Part shown: one piece after another, positions 5,651 through 12,085 of the stretch
Numbering within the stretch: position 1 is the stretch's first letter
Layout: each line of letters begins with the position of its first letter
NCBI GenBank assembly: GCA_027346925.1
Contig: DAIERH010000038.1
Span: forward strand, 2,247 to 14,331
Origin: Geobacter sp.
GTDB taxonomy: Bacteria > Desulfobacterota > Desulfuromonadia > Geobacterales > Pseudopelobacteraceae
Direction of reading: 5' to 3'
Length of the DNA: 12,085 nucleotides
The notes under the pieces: model-generated
Databases searched by the model: none
Told to the model about the DNA's origin: nothing
Seen by the model: the letters and a program-made list of their open reading frames with translations, nothing else
Position numbers and translations under genes: made by a program

Positions 5651-6361
5651 TCAGACGGCTCCTCCCAGATACGCCCTCTGGACGGCCGGGTCAACGGCCA
5701 GGTCGGCCGAACTTCCCTCCAGCACAATCTCCCCGCTTTCCAACACATAGGCCCTGCTGGCAATGGCCAGCGCCATGTGGGCGTTCTGTTCGACCAGCAC
5801 GATGGTGGTGCCCATGCGGTTGATCTCGACGATGGTCTCGAACACCTTTTCCACCAACAGCGGTGCCAGACCCATGGAAGGTTCGTCCAGGAGGAGCAGC
5901 TGGGGCTCGGCGACCAGGGCGCGCCCCATGGCGAGCATCTGCTGCTCGCCTCCGGAGAGGGTGCGGGCTTGCTGGTTGCGGCGCTCGGCCAGGCGGGGGA
6001 ACAGGCTGAAGACCCGCTCCATGCCCTCCTTGAGACGTTTGCGTTCCTTCAGCGTGTAGCCTCCCATCTCGAGGTTTTCCAGCACGCTCATCCGCCCGAA
6101 GACGCGCCGCCCTTCCGGCACCTGGCTGATGCCGAGGCGGACGATCCGGTGCGGGGCAATACCGCGGATCTCCTCTCCCTTGAAGGAGATGCTCCCACCG
6201 CTGGCAGGGACTATGCCGGAAACGGCATTGAGTGTGGTGCTCTTGCCCGCCCCGTTGGAGCCGATCAGGGCCACGATCTCTCCCTGCCCGACACGGCACG
6301 AGAAGGCGTGGAGCGCCCTAATGGCGCCGTAGCAGACGGAAAGTCCGTTGATCTCAAGCAT
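5651..6361 (-). CDS. livF: Branched-chain amino-acid ABC transporter ATP-binding protein LivF
   Basis: The product is 236 residues, the usual LivF length. Walker A is G-S-N-G-A-G-K-S-T at residues 34-42, the ABC signature LSGGEQQ at 135-141, and Walker B LLLLDEP at 155-161, followed by 'SMGLAPLLV' and the switch region 'TIVLVEQNA'. The 'SMGLAP' text after Walker B and the short C-terminal tail ending 'RAYLGGAV' distinguish LivF from LivG. It hydrolyses ATP at the inner face of the membrane to drive uptake through LivH and LivM. ATG 6361 lies 8 bp inside the end of livG, a translational-coupling arrangement. Confidence 0.95.
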   Translation of the reverse strand: MLEINGLSVCYGAIRALHAFSCRVGQGEIVALIGSNGAGKSTTLNAVSGIVPASGGSISFKGEEIRGIAPHRIVRLGISQVPEGRRVFGRMSVLENLEMGGYTLKERKRLKEGMERVFSLFPRLAERRNQQARTLSGGEQQMLAMGRALVAEPQLLLLDEPSMGLAPLLVEKVFETIVEINRMGTTIVLVEQNAHMALAIASRAYVLESGEIVLEGSSADLAVDPAVQRAYLGGAV

Positions 6362-7130
6362 GGCCGTCCCCGCCTGTTCCCAGGTAGGCCGCGATCACCT
6401 GCGGGTTGGTGCGCACCTCGTCGGGAACTCCTTCCGCAATGGCAACGCCGTGGTCCAGCACCACGATCCGGTCGGAAATCCCCATCACGAAGCGCATATC
6501 GTGTTCCACCAAGAGGACGGTGATGCCGCTGTCGCGGATAGCGCGCACCATCTCCAGCAGGGTCTGCTTTTCATTGGGATTCATCCCGGCGGCCGGCTCA
6601 TCCAGGAGCAGCAGGGCCGGCGACAGGGCCAGGGCCCGGGCGATCTCCAGCCGGCGCTGCTCGCCGTAGGAGAGGCTTCCGGCCGCCTCATAGGCCTTGG
6701 TGGCCAGATTTACCCGGCCGAGGCAATGGACGGCATGCTCCAGCAGACGCCCTTCCTCGCGTTGCACCGCGGGGAGAAAGGGGAGCAGCGCCCCGGTCAA
6801 TCCCCAGCGCCCACGGAGATGCGCCCCGGTCAGGACATTGTGCAGCACGCTCTGGCTCTGGAAGAGCCGGATATTCTGGAACGTCCTGCCAATGCCGCAC
6901 AGCGCGGCCCGATGGGGCGCGCTGCCGGCCAGCCGCATCCCACGGAAGCGGATCTGTCCGGATGTGGGTCTGTAGATGCCGGTCACCATATTGAAGAGGG
7001 TGCTCTTGCCGGCGCCGTTGGGCCCGATCAGCGCCAGTATTTCGCCCTGCTGGACCGTGAAACTGACACCGTCCACGGCCGTGAGCCCGCCGAAGCGAAT
7101 GGTGACGTTGTCCAGCTCCAGAAGCGCCAT
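6354..7130 (-). CDS. livG: Branched-chain amino-acid ABC transporter ATP-binding protein LivG
   Basis: The product is 258 residues from ATG 7130, which follows GGGGGAA and overlaps the livM stop by one base (TGATG). A longer in-frame start upstream would run into livM. Walker A is G-P-N-G-A-G-K-S-T at residues 36-44, signature LSYGEQR at 153-159, Walker B LLLLDEP at 173-179 followed by 'AAGMNPNE', and switch 'VLLVEHDM'. The insertion around residues 82-150 ('GRTFQNIRLF', 'LTGALLPFL') and the C-terminal 'PQVIAAYLG' are typical of LivG-type ATPases. It pairs with LivF as a heterodimer under the LivHM channel. Confidence 0.95.
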   Translation of the reverse strand: MALLELDNVTIRFGGLTAVDGVSFTVQQGEILALIGPNGAGKSTLFNMVTGIYRPTSGQIRFRGMRLAGSAPHRAALCGIGRTFQNIRLFQSQSVLHNVLTGAHLRGRWGLTGALLPFLPAVQREEGRLLEHAVHCLGRVNLATKAYEAAGSLSYGEQRRLEIARALALSPALLLLDEPAAGMNPNEKQTLLEMVRAIRDSGITVLLVEHDMRFVMGISDRIVVLDHGVAIAEGVPDEVRTNPQVIAAYLGTGGDGHA

Positions 7131-8014
7131 CAGTTTTCCCCCCGTGTGCGCTGGGATGTGCGGCCCAGCCTGCGCAGGGCAAAATCCCACAGGTTGATGC
7201 CCCCCAGCAGTCCGTCCGGCCGGAATACCATGAGGGCCACCAGCATGGCGCCGTACACCAGCATGCGGTAGGAAGCCATGAAACGAAGCAACTCCGGGGC
7301 CGCACCCAAAAACGCTGCCCCGAGCACGGCACCGGGGACGCTCCCCAGTCCGCCCAGCACCACCATGGCCAGCATGTCCACCGATTTGAGGAAACCGAAG
7401 TCCGAAGGGTTGATGTAGCCGAGCACATGGGCGTACAGGCAGCCGCCGACACCCGCCATGAAGGCGCTGACCCCGAAGGCCCGCACCTTGTGGCGTGCCA
7501 CGTCGATACCGGCTGCCGCCGCGGCAATCTCGTCATCGCGGATGGCCATCAGGGCGCGCCCGAAACGGGAACAACGGATCGACTGGGATGCCAGGCTGAC
7601 GAGCAGGGCGCTGGCGAGCACGGTCAGCGGCAGCGGAACGGACGTCGCGGGCGGCGGCACGGTCAGGCCGAAGGCGCGGTTGGTGATGTCCAGGTTGAGG
7701 AACACGACCTTGACGATCTCGGCAAATCCCAGGGTGCAGATGGCCAGGTAGTCGCCGGTCAGGCGCAGGATCGGCCACCCCACCAGCACGGCCGCCACGG
7801 CCGCCGTCATGCCTCCGGCCAGCACGACCAGCGGAAAGGGGAGGCCGGCCTTGATCGTCAGCAGGGCGCCGCTGAAGGCGCCGATGCTCATGAAGGCGGC
7901 ATGGCCCAGGGAAAGCTGCCCGGTCAGGCCGGTAATGATGTTGAGCCCCTGGGCCAGGATGATGCCGATGCCGATGGTGACCAGGATCTGCTGTATGTAG
8001 GGATCAATGAGCAC
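7130..8014 (-). CDS. livM: Branched-chain amino-acid ABC transporter permease LivM
   Basis: The product is 294 residues from GTG 8014. That GTG has GAGGA with a 7-base spacer, whereas the longer in-frame ATG at 8140 would overlap livH by over 100 bp and adds a non-membrane, Trp/Cys-rich sequence. It is very hydrophobic with about eight membrane spans. The family motif 'GLNIITGLTGQLSLGH' occurs near the N-terminus, and the EAA-like cytoplasmic loop 'RFGRALMAIRDDEIAAAAAG' is present in the second half. 'VVLGGLGSVPGAVLGA' follows and is also characteristic. It belongs to the PF02653 permease family and forms the channel with LivH. It starts 10 bp after the livH stop. Confidence 0.94.
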   Translation of the reverse strand: MLIDPYIQQILVTIGIGIILAQGLNIITGLTGQLSLGHAAFMSIGAFSGALLTIKAGLPFPLVVLAGGMTAAVAAVLVGWPILRLTGDYLAICTLGFAEIVKVVFLNLDITNRAFGLTVPPPATSVPLPLTVLASALLVSLASQSIRCSRFGRALMAIRDDEIAAAAAGIDVARHKVRAFGVSAFMAGVGGCLYAHVLGYINPSDFGFLKSVDMLAMVVLGGLGSVPGAVLGAAFLGAAPELLRFMASYRMLVYGAMLVALMVFRPDGLLGGINLWDFALRRLGRTSQRTRGEN

Positions 8015-8024
8015 GGGGTTGTCC

Positions 8025-8900
8025 TCAGACCTTTTTTTGCATCTTCTGCCCCAGGAGCCCGCTCGGCCGTACCAGCAGCACCAGCACCAGGATGACGAAG
8101 GCAATGGCGTCCCGCCACGAGGAATAACCGAGTGCGACACCGGTTACCTCGGTGATCCCCAGAAGGAGGCCGCCCAGCACGGCACCAGGGATCGAGCCGA
8201 TACCCCCCAGCACGGCGGCGGCAAAGGCCTTTATGCCGGCGTTCAGCCCCATGTTGAACGAGACCGAGTTGAACAGCACCCCCACCAGGACGCCGCCGGC
8301 GGCTGCCAGGGCCGAGCCGAGGGCAAAGGTGAACGAGACGATGAAGTTGACGTTGATGCCCATCAGGGCAGCGGCGGTGTAGTCCTCCGAGGCGGCCCGC
8401 ATGGCCTTGCCGGTCCTGGTGCGTTTGACGATCAGCTCCAGGGCCAGCATCAGACAGGCCGAGGTAGCGATGATCAGCAGTTGCAGGGTGGATACCTCGG
8501 CGCCGAGAATCTGGATCTGACGGCTGGGAAAGGCGTTGGCCGGAAAGCCGCGCGCATTGGCGCCGAACAGCAGCATGGCCAGGGTGGAGAGGAAGAGGGA
8601 GACGCCGATGGCCGAGATCAGGGCCGAAAGGCGCGAGGAATTGCGCAAGGGGCGGTAGGCGATGAACTCCACCCCCACCCCCAGGGCCATGCTGAACACC
8701 ATGGCGCCGGCCATGGCCAGAAACAGGTTGAGCTTGAAGACCCCTGCCAGCAGGAGGCCCACAAAGGCCCCGGCCATGAAGATCTCGCCGTGGGCGAAAT
8801 TGATCAGGGCGATGATGCCGTAGACCATGGTGTAGCCAAGGGCGATCAGGGCGTAGGTGCTCCCCAGGGCCACGCCGTTTATCAACTGCTGCAGGAACAC
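8025..8900 (-). CDS. livH: Branched-chain amino-acid ABC transporter permease LivH
   Basis: The product is 291 residues, starting at GTG 8900, four bases after the binding-protein stop (TGA 8905-8907). The Shine-Dalgarno is weak, so translational coupling with the upstream gene is likely. The N-terminus 'LINGVALGSTYALIALGYT' and 'YGIIALINFAHGEIFMAGA' are hallmark LivH sequences. The loop 'RTGKAMRAASEDYTAAALMG' contacts the ATPases. The later 'AVLGGIGSIPGAVLGG' repeats the motif seen in LivM. About eight membrane spans are expected. The family length is around 290-308, so it looks complete. Confidence 0.95.
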   Translation of the reverse strand: MFLQQLINGVALGSTYALIALGYTMVYGIIALINFAHGEIFMAGAFVGLLLAGVFKLNLFLAMAGAMVFSMALGVGVEFIAYRPLRNSSRLSALISAIGVSLFLSTLAMLLFGANARGFPANAFPSRQIQILGAEVSTLQLLIIATSACLMLALELIVKRTRTGKAMRAASEDYTAAALMGINVNFIVSFTFALGSALAAAGGVLVGVLFNSVSFNMGLNAGIKAFAAAVLGGIGSIPGAVLGGLLLGITEVTGVALGYSSWRDAIAFVILVLVLLVRPSGLLGQKMQKKV

Positions 8901-8904
8901 GAGG

Positions 8905-10077
8905 TCAGTCCATCTTGACCGGTACTTTGGTCTTGAGGACGTATTTGCCCCCCTTGACCTCCAGCACGCAGAGCGGGCTCTTGACCGGTTCGCGGTTGGG
9001 CCGGATGGTCACCGTGCCCGAAACGCCGGGGAAGTTCCTGGTCTGGGCCAGGGCGGTCCTGAAGACCTTGGGGTCAATGCTGCTGGCGCGTTTCATGGCA
9101 GCGGCCAGGATCTTGACGCCATCGTATCCCTGGGCGCCGAACATCTCCGGCAGCTCACCGGTGCGTTTCTTGTAGTTTGCCACGAAGGTCGCCGTTTCGC
9201 CGGTTGCCTGCTCCGGGGAAAAGCCCAGGTAGGCGATGGAGCCTTCCACTGCGTCGCCACCCAGCTCCAGGAAGGTGGAGGCGGAGATGCCATCCCCGCC
9301 GACCATGGGGGCCTTGATACCCTGCTTGCGGGCCTCCTTCATGAGCAACGCACCTTCGGTGTAGTAGCCGGAGAAGAAGATTGCATCCGGTTTCATGGCC
9401 TTGATGTTGGTGACCTGGGCGCTGAAGTCCTTGTCGCCGTCCTTGATCTTTTCATCGGCCACGATCCGGACGTTTTTGCCCTTGATGGCATCCCTGAAGG
9501 TCTGGGAGAGGCCGAAGCTGTAGTCGTTGTTGTCGGAGGTGACCAGGGCGAAGCGGGTGAATTTGAGATTTTTTACCAGGTAGTCCACCAGGGCCGGCAT
9601 GGCCACGCTGTCCAGGAGGGTGTCGCGGAAGATGTAGTCCCCGATCTCGACGACACCGGGGCCGGTGGCGCCGGCCGAGAGCATGACCACCTGGGCCTTC
9701 TGGGCGATGGGGGCCACCACCTTGGAGATGCCGGTGGTCGGGTCGCCCAGGATTGCGACCACGTTGTCGCGGCTGACGAACTTCTGGGCCAGGGCCGCTC
9801 CTTCCTGCTTGTCGCCGCGGTTGTCGGCCTCGACAATCTCGATCTTCCTGCCCAGAACCCCGCCGCCGGCATTGATCTCCTCGGCGGCCATCTTCATCCC
9901 TTCCAGGGTAGGTTTGCCGAACATGGCCACATCGCCGGTCAATGCGCCCATGAAGGCGATTTTCACGGTGTCGCCGCCACCGGCCGCAGGTGTCCGGGGC
10001 TCTTCCTTCTTGTGGCAGCCAGCCAGGAAAGCTGCTGCCAACACGCATCCGACAGCGACGGTAGCGATTCGACTCAT
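8905..10077 (-). CDS. Branched-chain amino-acid ABC transporter substrate-binding lipoprotein (LivJ/LivK-like)
   Basis: From ATG 10077 the product is 390 residues; AGGGGG with a 6-base spacer precedes this ATG and favours it over upstream in-frame ATGs at 10098 and 10095. Residues 1-21 are a lipoprotein signal ending in the lipobox L-A-G-C with Cys21, so the mature protein is probably anchored on the inner membrane facing the periplasm. The body is a type I periplasmic binding protein (Peripla_BP_6): 'VKIAFMGALTGDVAMFG', 'AAEEINAGGGVLGRKIEIV', 'AILGDPTTGISKVVAP' and 'FGAQGYDGVKILAAA'. Such proteins bind Leu/Ile/Val or other amides and aromatic acids; the ligand cannot be fixed here. It heads the transporter operon, four bases before livH. 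Confidence 0.95.
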   Translation of the reverse strand: MSRIATVAVGCVLAAAFLAGCHKKEEPRTPAAGGGDTVKIAFMGALTGDVAMFGKPTLEGMKMAAEEINAGGGVLGRKIEIVEADNRGDKQEGAALAQKFVSRDNVVAILGDPTTGISKVVAPIAQKAQVVMLSAGATGPGVVEIGDYIFRDTLLDSVAMPALVDYLVKNLKFTRFALVTSDNNDYSFGLSQTFRDAIKGKNVRIVADEKIKDGDKDFSAQVTNIKAMKPDAIFFSGYYTEGALLMKEARKQGIKAPMVGGDGISASTFLELGGDAVEGSIAYLGFSPEQATGETATFVANYKKRTGELPEMFGAQGYDGVKILAAAMKRASSIDPKVFRTALAQTRNFPGVSGTVTIRPNREPVKSPLCVLEVKGGKYVLKTKVPVKMD

Positions 10078-10398
10078 GGTCATCCCCCTCATCATCAATT
10101 CAGAAACCGTGGAACAGTATCATTCCGGATTAGCCGCGTCAATACAACAAGTTGCATCGACCCTCTTTTCCGGTTCAGACTCCATTCGGCAAGCGGCGAT
10201 CAACTCCGCCATTCCGCTTGATCCGCCATTCTGGCATCGCGTATTCAGGCGTGGAGCGGATGGTGTATCGTTTGGGGCGATTGCATGCGGCAATTGTATT
10301 ATTTATTCCAATTTGTTTCATCGCTGAATTCGATATATGCTCGGCGTACCCATGTGCAGGCAGGGGCAGGCGTGAAATCCGAGGATAAAGGGGTAGGT
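10078..10398. other. Divergent intergenic region between liv operon and transglutaminase gene
   Basis: This 321-bp stretch has no supported gene. It is less GC-rich than the rest, with an AT-rich block at about 10288-10340. It must hold both divergent promoters. Notable structure: the 10-base repeat TCCGCCATTC at 10205-10214 and 10222-10231 (17-base period), and overlapping inverted repeats CAAGCGG/CCGCTTG (10190-10196, 10214-10220) and GATCAA/TTGATC (10198-10203, 10218-10223). A weak plus-strand promoter candidate is TTGTTT (10313-10318) with TATATG (10334-10339), 15 bp apart. Confidence 0.6.
10116..10142 (-). promoter_or_regulatory. Candidate promoter of the liv operon
   Basis: On the minus strand TTGACG (10142-10137) is followed after 15 bp by GATACT (10121-10116), or after 17 bp by the poorer TACTGT. 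This places a start site near 10109, about 30 bases before the chosen lipoprotein ATG at 10077. The spacing is short for sigma-70, so this is tentative. Confidence 0.4.
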
Positions 10399-11409
10399 AT
10401 GGGAAGGATGTTCCTGGCAGTGCTGATGGTGTCGTTGGTTATGGCGGGAAGCGCCCGGGCCGCGCAGCGGGCCGGCGTCGTAACGCTGGAGGTGGACCTG
10501 TCCGCCCAGTCGCCGGGGAGGGAGGCCAGGCTCTGGGTGCCCTATCCGCTCAGCGACCATAACCAGGTGGTGAGCGACGTCAGGGTTGCGGGCGATTTTA
10601 CCTCGTCCGGGGTGTACAGCGACCAGGCCCACGGCACGCCGATACTCTATGCCGAGTGGCCCGGAGAGGCCGCAAGCCGCAAGCTGGTTTTCACCTTCCG
10701 GGTGGAGCGCCGGGAGGTGGCCCAGCGGGACCTGCCAAGCAGGGAACCGCGGTGGAACCCTGCCGATTACGCCGAATACCTCCAGCCCACCAGCCTGGGG
10801 CCCACCACGGGCGAGGTCAAGGCGCTGGCGGACAGGATCACGAAAGGGGCCCGCACAAACCTGGAGAAGGCCCGGGCGATCTACGACTGGACCGTGGAGA
10901 ACATGTACCGCGACCCCGGCACCAGGGGGTGCGGCCGGGGGGATGTCTGCCTGCTGCTGAAGAGGCCGGGGGGGAAGTGCACGGATATCTCGTCGGTCTT
11001 CGTCGCCCTCTGCCGCGCGACCGGGGTGCCGGCCCGCGAAATTTTCGGCATCCGGCTCGGCAGGAAGGCGGCGGAGGATATCACTACCTACCAGCACTGC
11101 TGGGCGGAGTTCTTTGTCCCCGGTTACGGCTGGGTGAGCGCCGACCCGGCGGACGTGCGCAAGGCGATGCTGGTGGAGAAGGTGGGGCCGGACAGCCCGA
11201 GGACCAAGGAATACCGCGCCTACTTCTGGGGCGGGATCGACCAGTACCGGGTGATGCTGGCCAGGGGGCGCGACCTGCGCCTCAACCCGTCCCAGGCCGG
11301 ACCGGCGCTGAACACCTTTGGCTATCCCTACGCAGAGGTCGGCGGAAAGCCGCTGGATTTCTATGATCCAAAGAGGTTCAGCTATCGCTACCTCTACCGG
11401 GAACGATAG
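10399..11409 (+). CDS. Exported transglutaminase-like domain protein
   Basis: The product is 336 residues from ATG 10399, preceded by AAGGGG 5 bases upstream; GTG 10372 in frame is an alternative. Residues 1-21 ('MGRMFLAVLMVSLVMAGSARA') form a Sec signal peptide, so it is probably periplasmic. An N-terminal beta-rich region (about 25-125) of the kind found before bacterial transglutaminase-like domains is followed by the papain-like core. That core starts at 'NLEKARAIYDWTVENMY', with catalytic Cys194 in 'GGKCTDISSVFVALCR', His233 in 'TYQHCWAEFF' and Asp249 in 'GYGWVSADPAD'. The triad is intact, so proteolytic, amidase or crosslinking activity is possible; the substrate is unknown. It ends just before a strong terminator. 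Confidence 0.9.
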   Translation: MGRMFLAVLMVSLVMAGSARAAQRAGVVTLEVDLSAQSPGREARLWVPYPLSDHNQVVSDVRVAGDFTSSGVYSDQAHGTPILYAEWPGEAASRKLVFTFRVERREVAQRDLPSREPRWNPADYAEYLQPTSLGPTTGEVKALADRITKGARTNLEKARAIYDWTVENMYRDPGTRGCGRGDVCLLLKRPGGKCTDISSVFVALCRATGVPAREIFGIRLGRKAAEDITTYQHCWAEFFVPGYGWVSADPADVRKAMLVEKVGPDSPRTKEYRAYFWGGIDQYRVMLARGRDLRLNPSQAGPALNTFGYPYAEVGGKPLDFYDPKRFSYRYLYRER

Positions 11410-11422
11410 ATCCCATCCCCCC

Positions 11423-11450
11423 GAAAAGGCGGCCGTTGAGCCGCCTTTTC
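11423..11450 (+). terminator. Intrinsic terminator after the transglutaminase-like gene
   Basis: An 11-bp stem (GAAAAGGCGGC / GCCGCCTTTTC) with a 6-base CGTTGA loop begins 13 bases past the stop at 11409. The TTTT run at the end of the right arm and following CCTTTCT give a U-rich tail. Confidence 0.85.
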
Positions 11451-11487
11451 CCTTTCTATCCCTCGATACTCCTACCTGTCAAGGTTC

Positions 11488-11515
11488 TTGTCTTTTTCAG
11501 GCGCATAAGTATACT
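11488..11515 (+). promoter_or_regulatory. Sigma-70-like promoter for the last gene
   Basis: TTGTCT (11488-11493) and TATACT (11510-11515) are 16 bp apart. A start near 11522 leaves a leader of about 40 bases before ATG 11562. A perfect 10-base palindrome CAACATGTTG (11531-11540) follows inside the leader, flanked by GTTGTC repeats, and could be a repressor site. Confidence 0.55.
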
Positions 11516-11561
11516 CCCATTAGTAGTTGTCAACATGTTGTCGGACCGGAAAGGAGGAACA

Positions 11562-12085
11562 ATGAGAGGAAGCATCGGGAGGACGATCATGGTGGCGGCC
11601 GGCCTGGCGGCATGTCTGTGCGCGCCGGTGCAGGCGGCCGAGAAGGCCAAGCAGCGTGCGGTGAAACCCTATCCCCACTATTGGATGAGTATTGCCACCT
11701 CGAACCAGGGCATCCCCGGAATGGGCGGGGAGATGGCGGGCATGGCGGCCCTGTTCGGCGGCCGCGGCCCGGCCTTTGGCCCGCGCCGCGACCTGCAGCT
11801 GCAACTGGAGTCGCCCCGGCCGCTGCCCGCCGAGCCAGAGGCGCTCCACGGCATACCGCCGGGCCAGAACATGGGGGCTTCGCTGGTGCTGGCAACGCCG
11901 CCCGAGCCGGAAAAACGGGAACAGGCGCCCACTGCGGAACAGGGCACGCCCGAAGCCGGAACATACGAGAAGCCCAAGGCGCGCATGCTGATCTACTGGG
12001 GTTGCGGCGAGACCGTGGGCAAGGGGCAGCCCCGGGTGATCGACACGGCAACGATGAGCCCGGCCGAGTTCGGCAAGGCCCTTGC
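11562..12085 (+). CDS. Exported hypothetical protein (3' end cut by window)
   Basis: ATG 11562 follows AAGGAGG with a 4-base spacer, a near-ideal ribosome site, and the frame stays open to the window end (174 complete codons). Residues 1-25 look like a Sec signal peptide ending 'CAPVQA'. Next comes 'YPHYWMSIATSNQGIPGMGG', a Gly/Met-rich stretch, then a Pro/Glu-rich linker at about 85-137. A conserved-looking block 'RMLIYWGCGE' (141-150, one Cys at 149) and 'QPRVIDTATMSPAEFGKAL' close the visible part. I do not recognise a named family. The linker and the isolated block suggest two segments joined by a flexible spacer in the cell envelope. Confidence 0.8.
   Translation, partial: MRGSIGRTIMVAAGLAACLCAPVQAAEKAKQRAVKPYPHYWMSIATSNQGIPGMGGEMAGMAALFGGRGPAFGPRRDLQLQLESPRPLPAEPEALHGIPPGQNMGASLVLATPPEPEKREQAPTAEQGTPEAGTYEKPKARMLIYWGCGETVGKGQPRVIDTATMSPAEFGKAL

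Noticed and set aside
6348..7271. A 307-codon plus-strand open frame opposite livG
   Set aside because: LivG has all ABC ATPase motifs on the other strand; this frame has none.
8857..10221. A 454-codon plus-strand open frame
   Set aside because: It is antisense to the substrate-binding lipoprotein gene, whose lipobox and binding-protein motifs are unambiguous; the His/Gly/Asp-rich product is typical of a shadow frame.
1..12085. tRNA, rRNA, CRISPR array, insertion sequence or prophage
   Set aside because: No cloverleaf, array of spaced repeats, transposase, integrase or terminal inverted repeats were seen on either strand.

Overview
The window is GC-rich, chromosome-like DNA with tightly packed genes, short intergenic gaps and GC-rich hairpin terminators. 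The gene set suggests a Geobacter-like member of the Desulfuromonadia (former deltaproteobacteria). It includes a hydrolase/OsmC fusion, a glutaredoxin-like selenoprotein, a DUF309 protein behind a branched-chain amino-acid ABC operon, and exported transglutaminase-like and alpha/beta-hydrolase proteins. This placement is inferred from gene content and style; there is no rRNA marker. No tRNA, rRNA, CRISPR array, insertion sequence or phage gene was seen.

Layout. Positions 1-1612 (+) hold the end of an alpha/beta-hydrolase/OsmC fusion and a small DUF2784 membrane protein. Positions 1715-2735 (-) hold a PaaI-type thioesterase followed by an exported glutaredoxin-like protein. The glutaredoxin gene is interrupted by an in-frame TGA, which I read as selenocysteine. 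Positions 2962-4086 (+) hold an exported alpha/beta hydrolase. Positions 4196-5113 (-) hold a YchJ/SEC-C protein and a small HTH plus zinc-ribbon protein. Positions 5212-10077 (-) hold a complete liv-type ABC transporter operon in the order binding lipoprotein, LivH, LivM, LivG, LivF, with DUF309 last. Positions 10399-11409 (+) hold an exported transglutaminase-like protein. Positions 11562-12085 (+) hold the start of an unrecognised exported protein that runs off the window.

The most notable observation is the selenoprotein. A signal-peptide-like N-terminus and a classic glutaredoxin C-terminus lie in one continuous frame (1715-2155, minus strand), separated only by TGA at 1964-1966. That TGA occupies the first position of the CxxC redox motif, giving U-S-Y-C. 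Fourteen bases past it is an 8-bp hairpin with a GGU apical loop, which fits a bacterial SECIS element. Ordinary gene callers would report two fragments or miss the gene.

The liv genes work together: the lipoprotein captures a branched-chain amino acid or similar ligand outside the inner membrane, LivH and LivM form the channel, and LivG and LivF hydrolyse ATP. They are closely spaced or overlapping and read as one transcript. Convergent gene pairs are separated by three hairpin terminators that share a GGCGGC/GCCGCC core.
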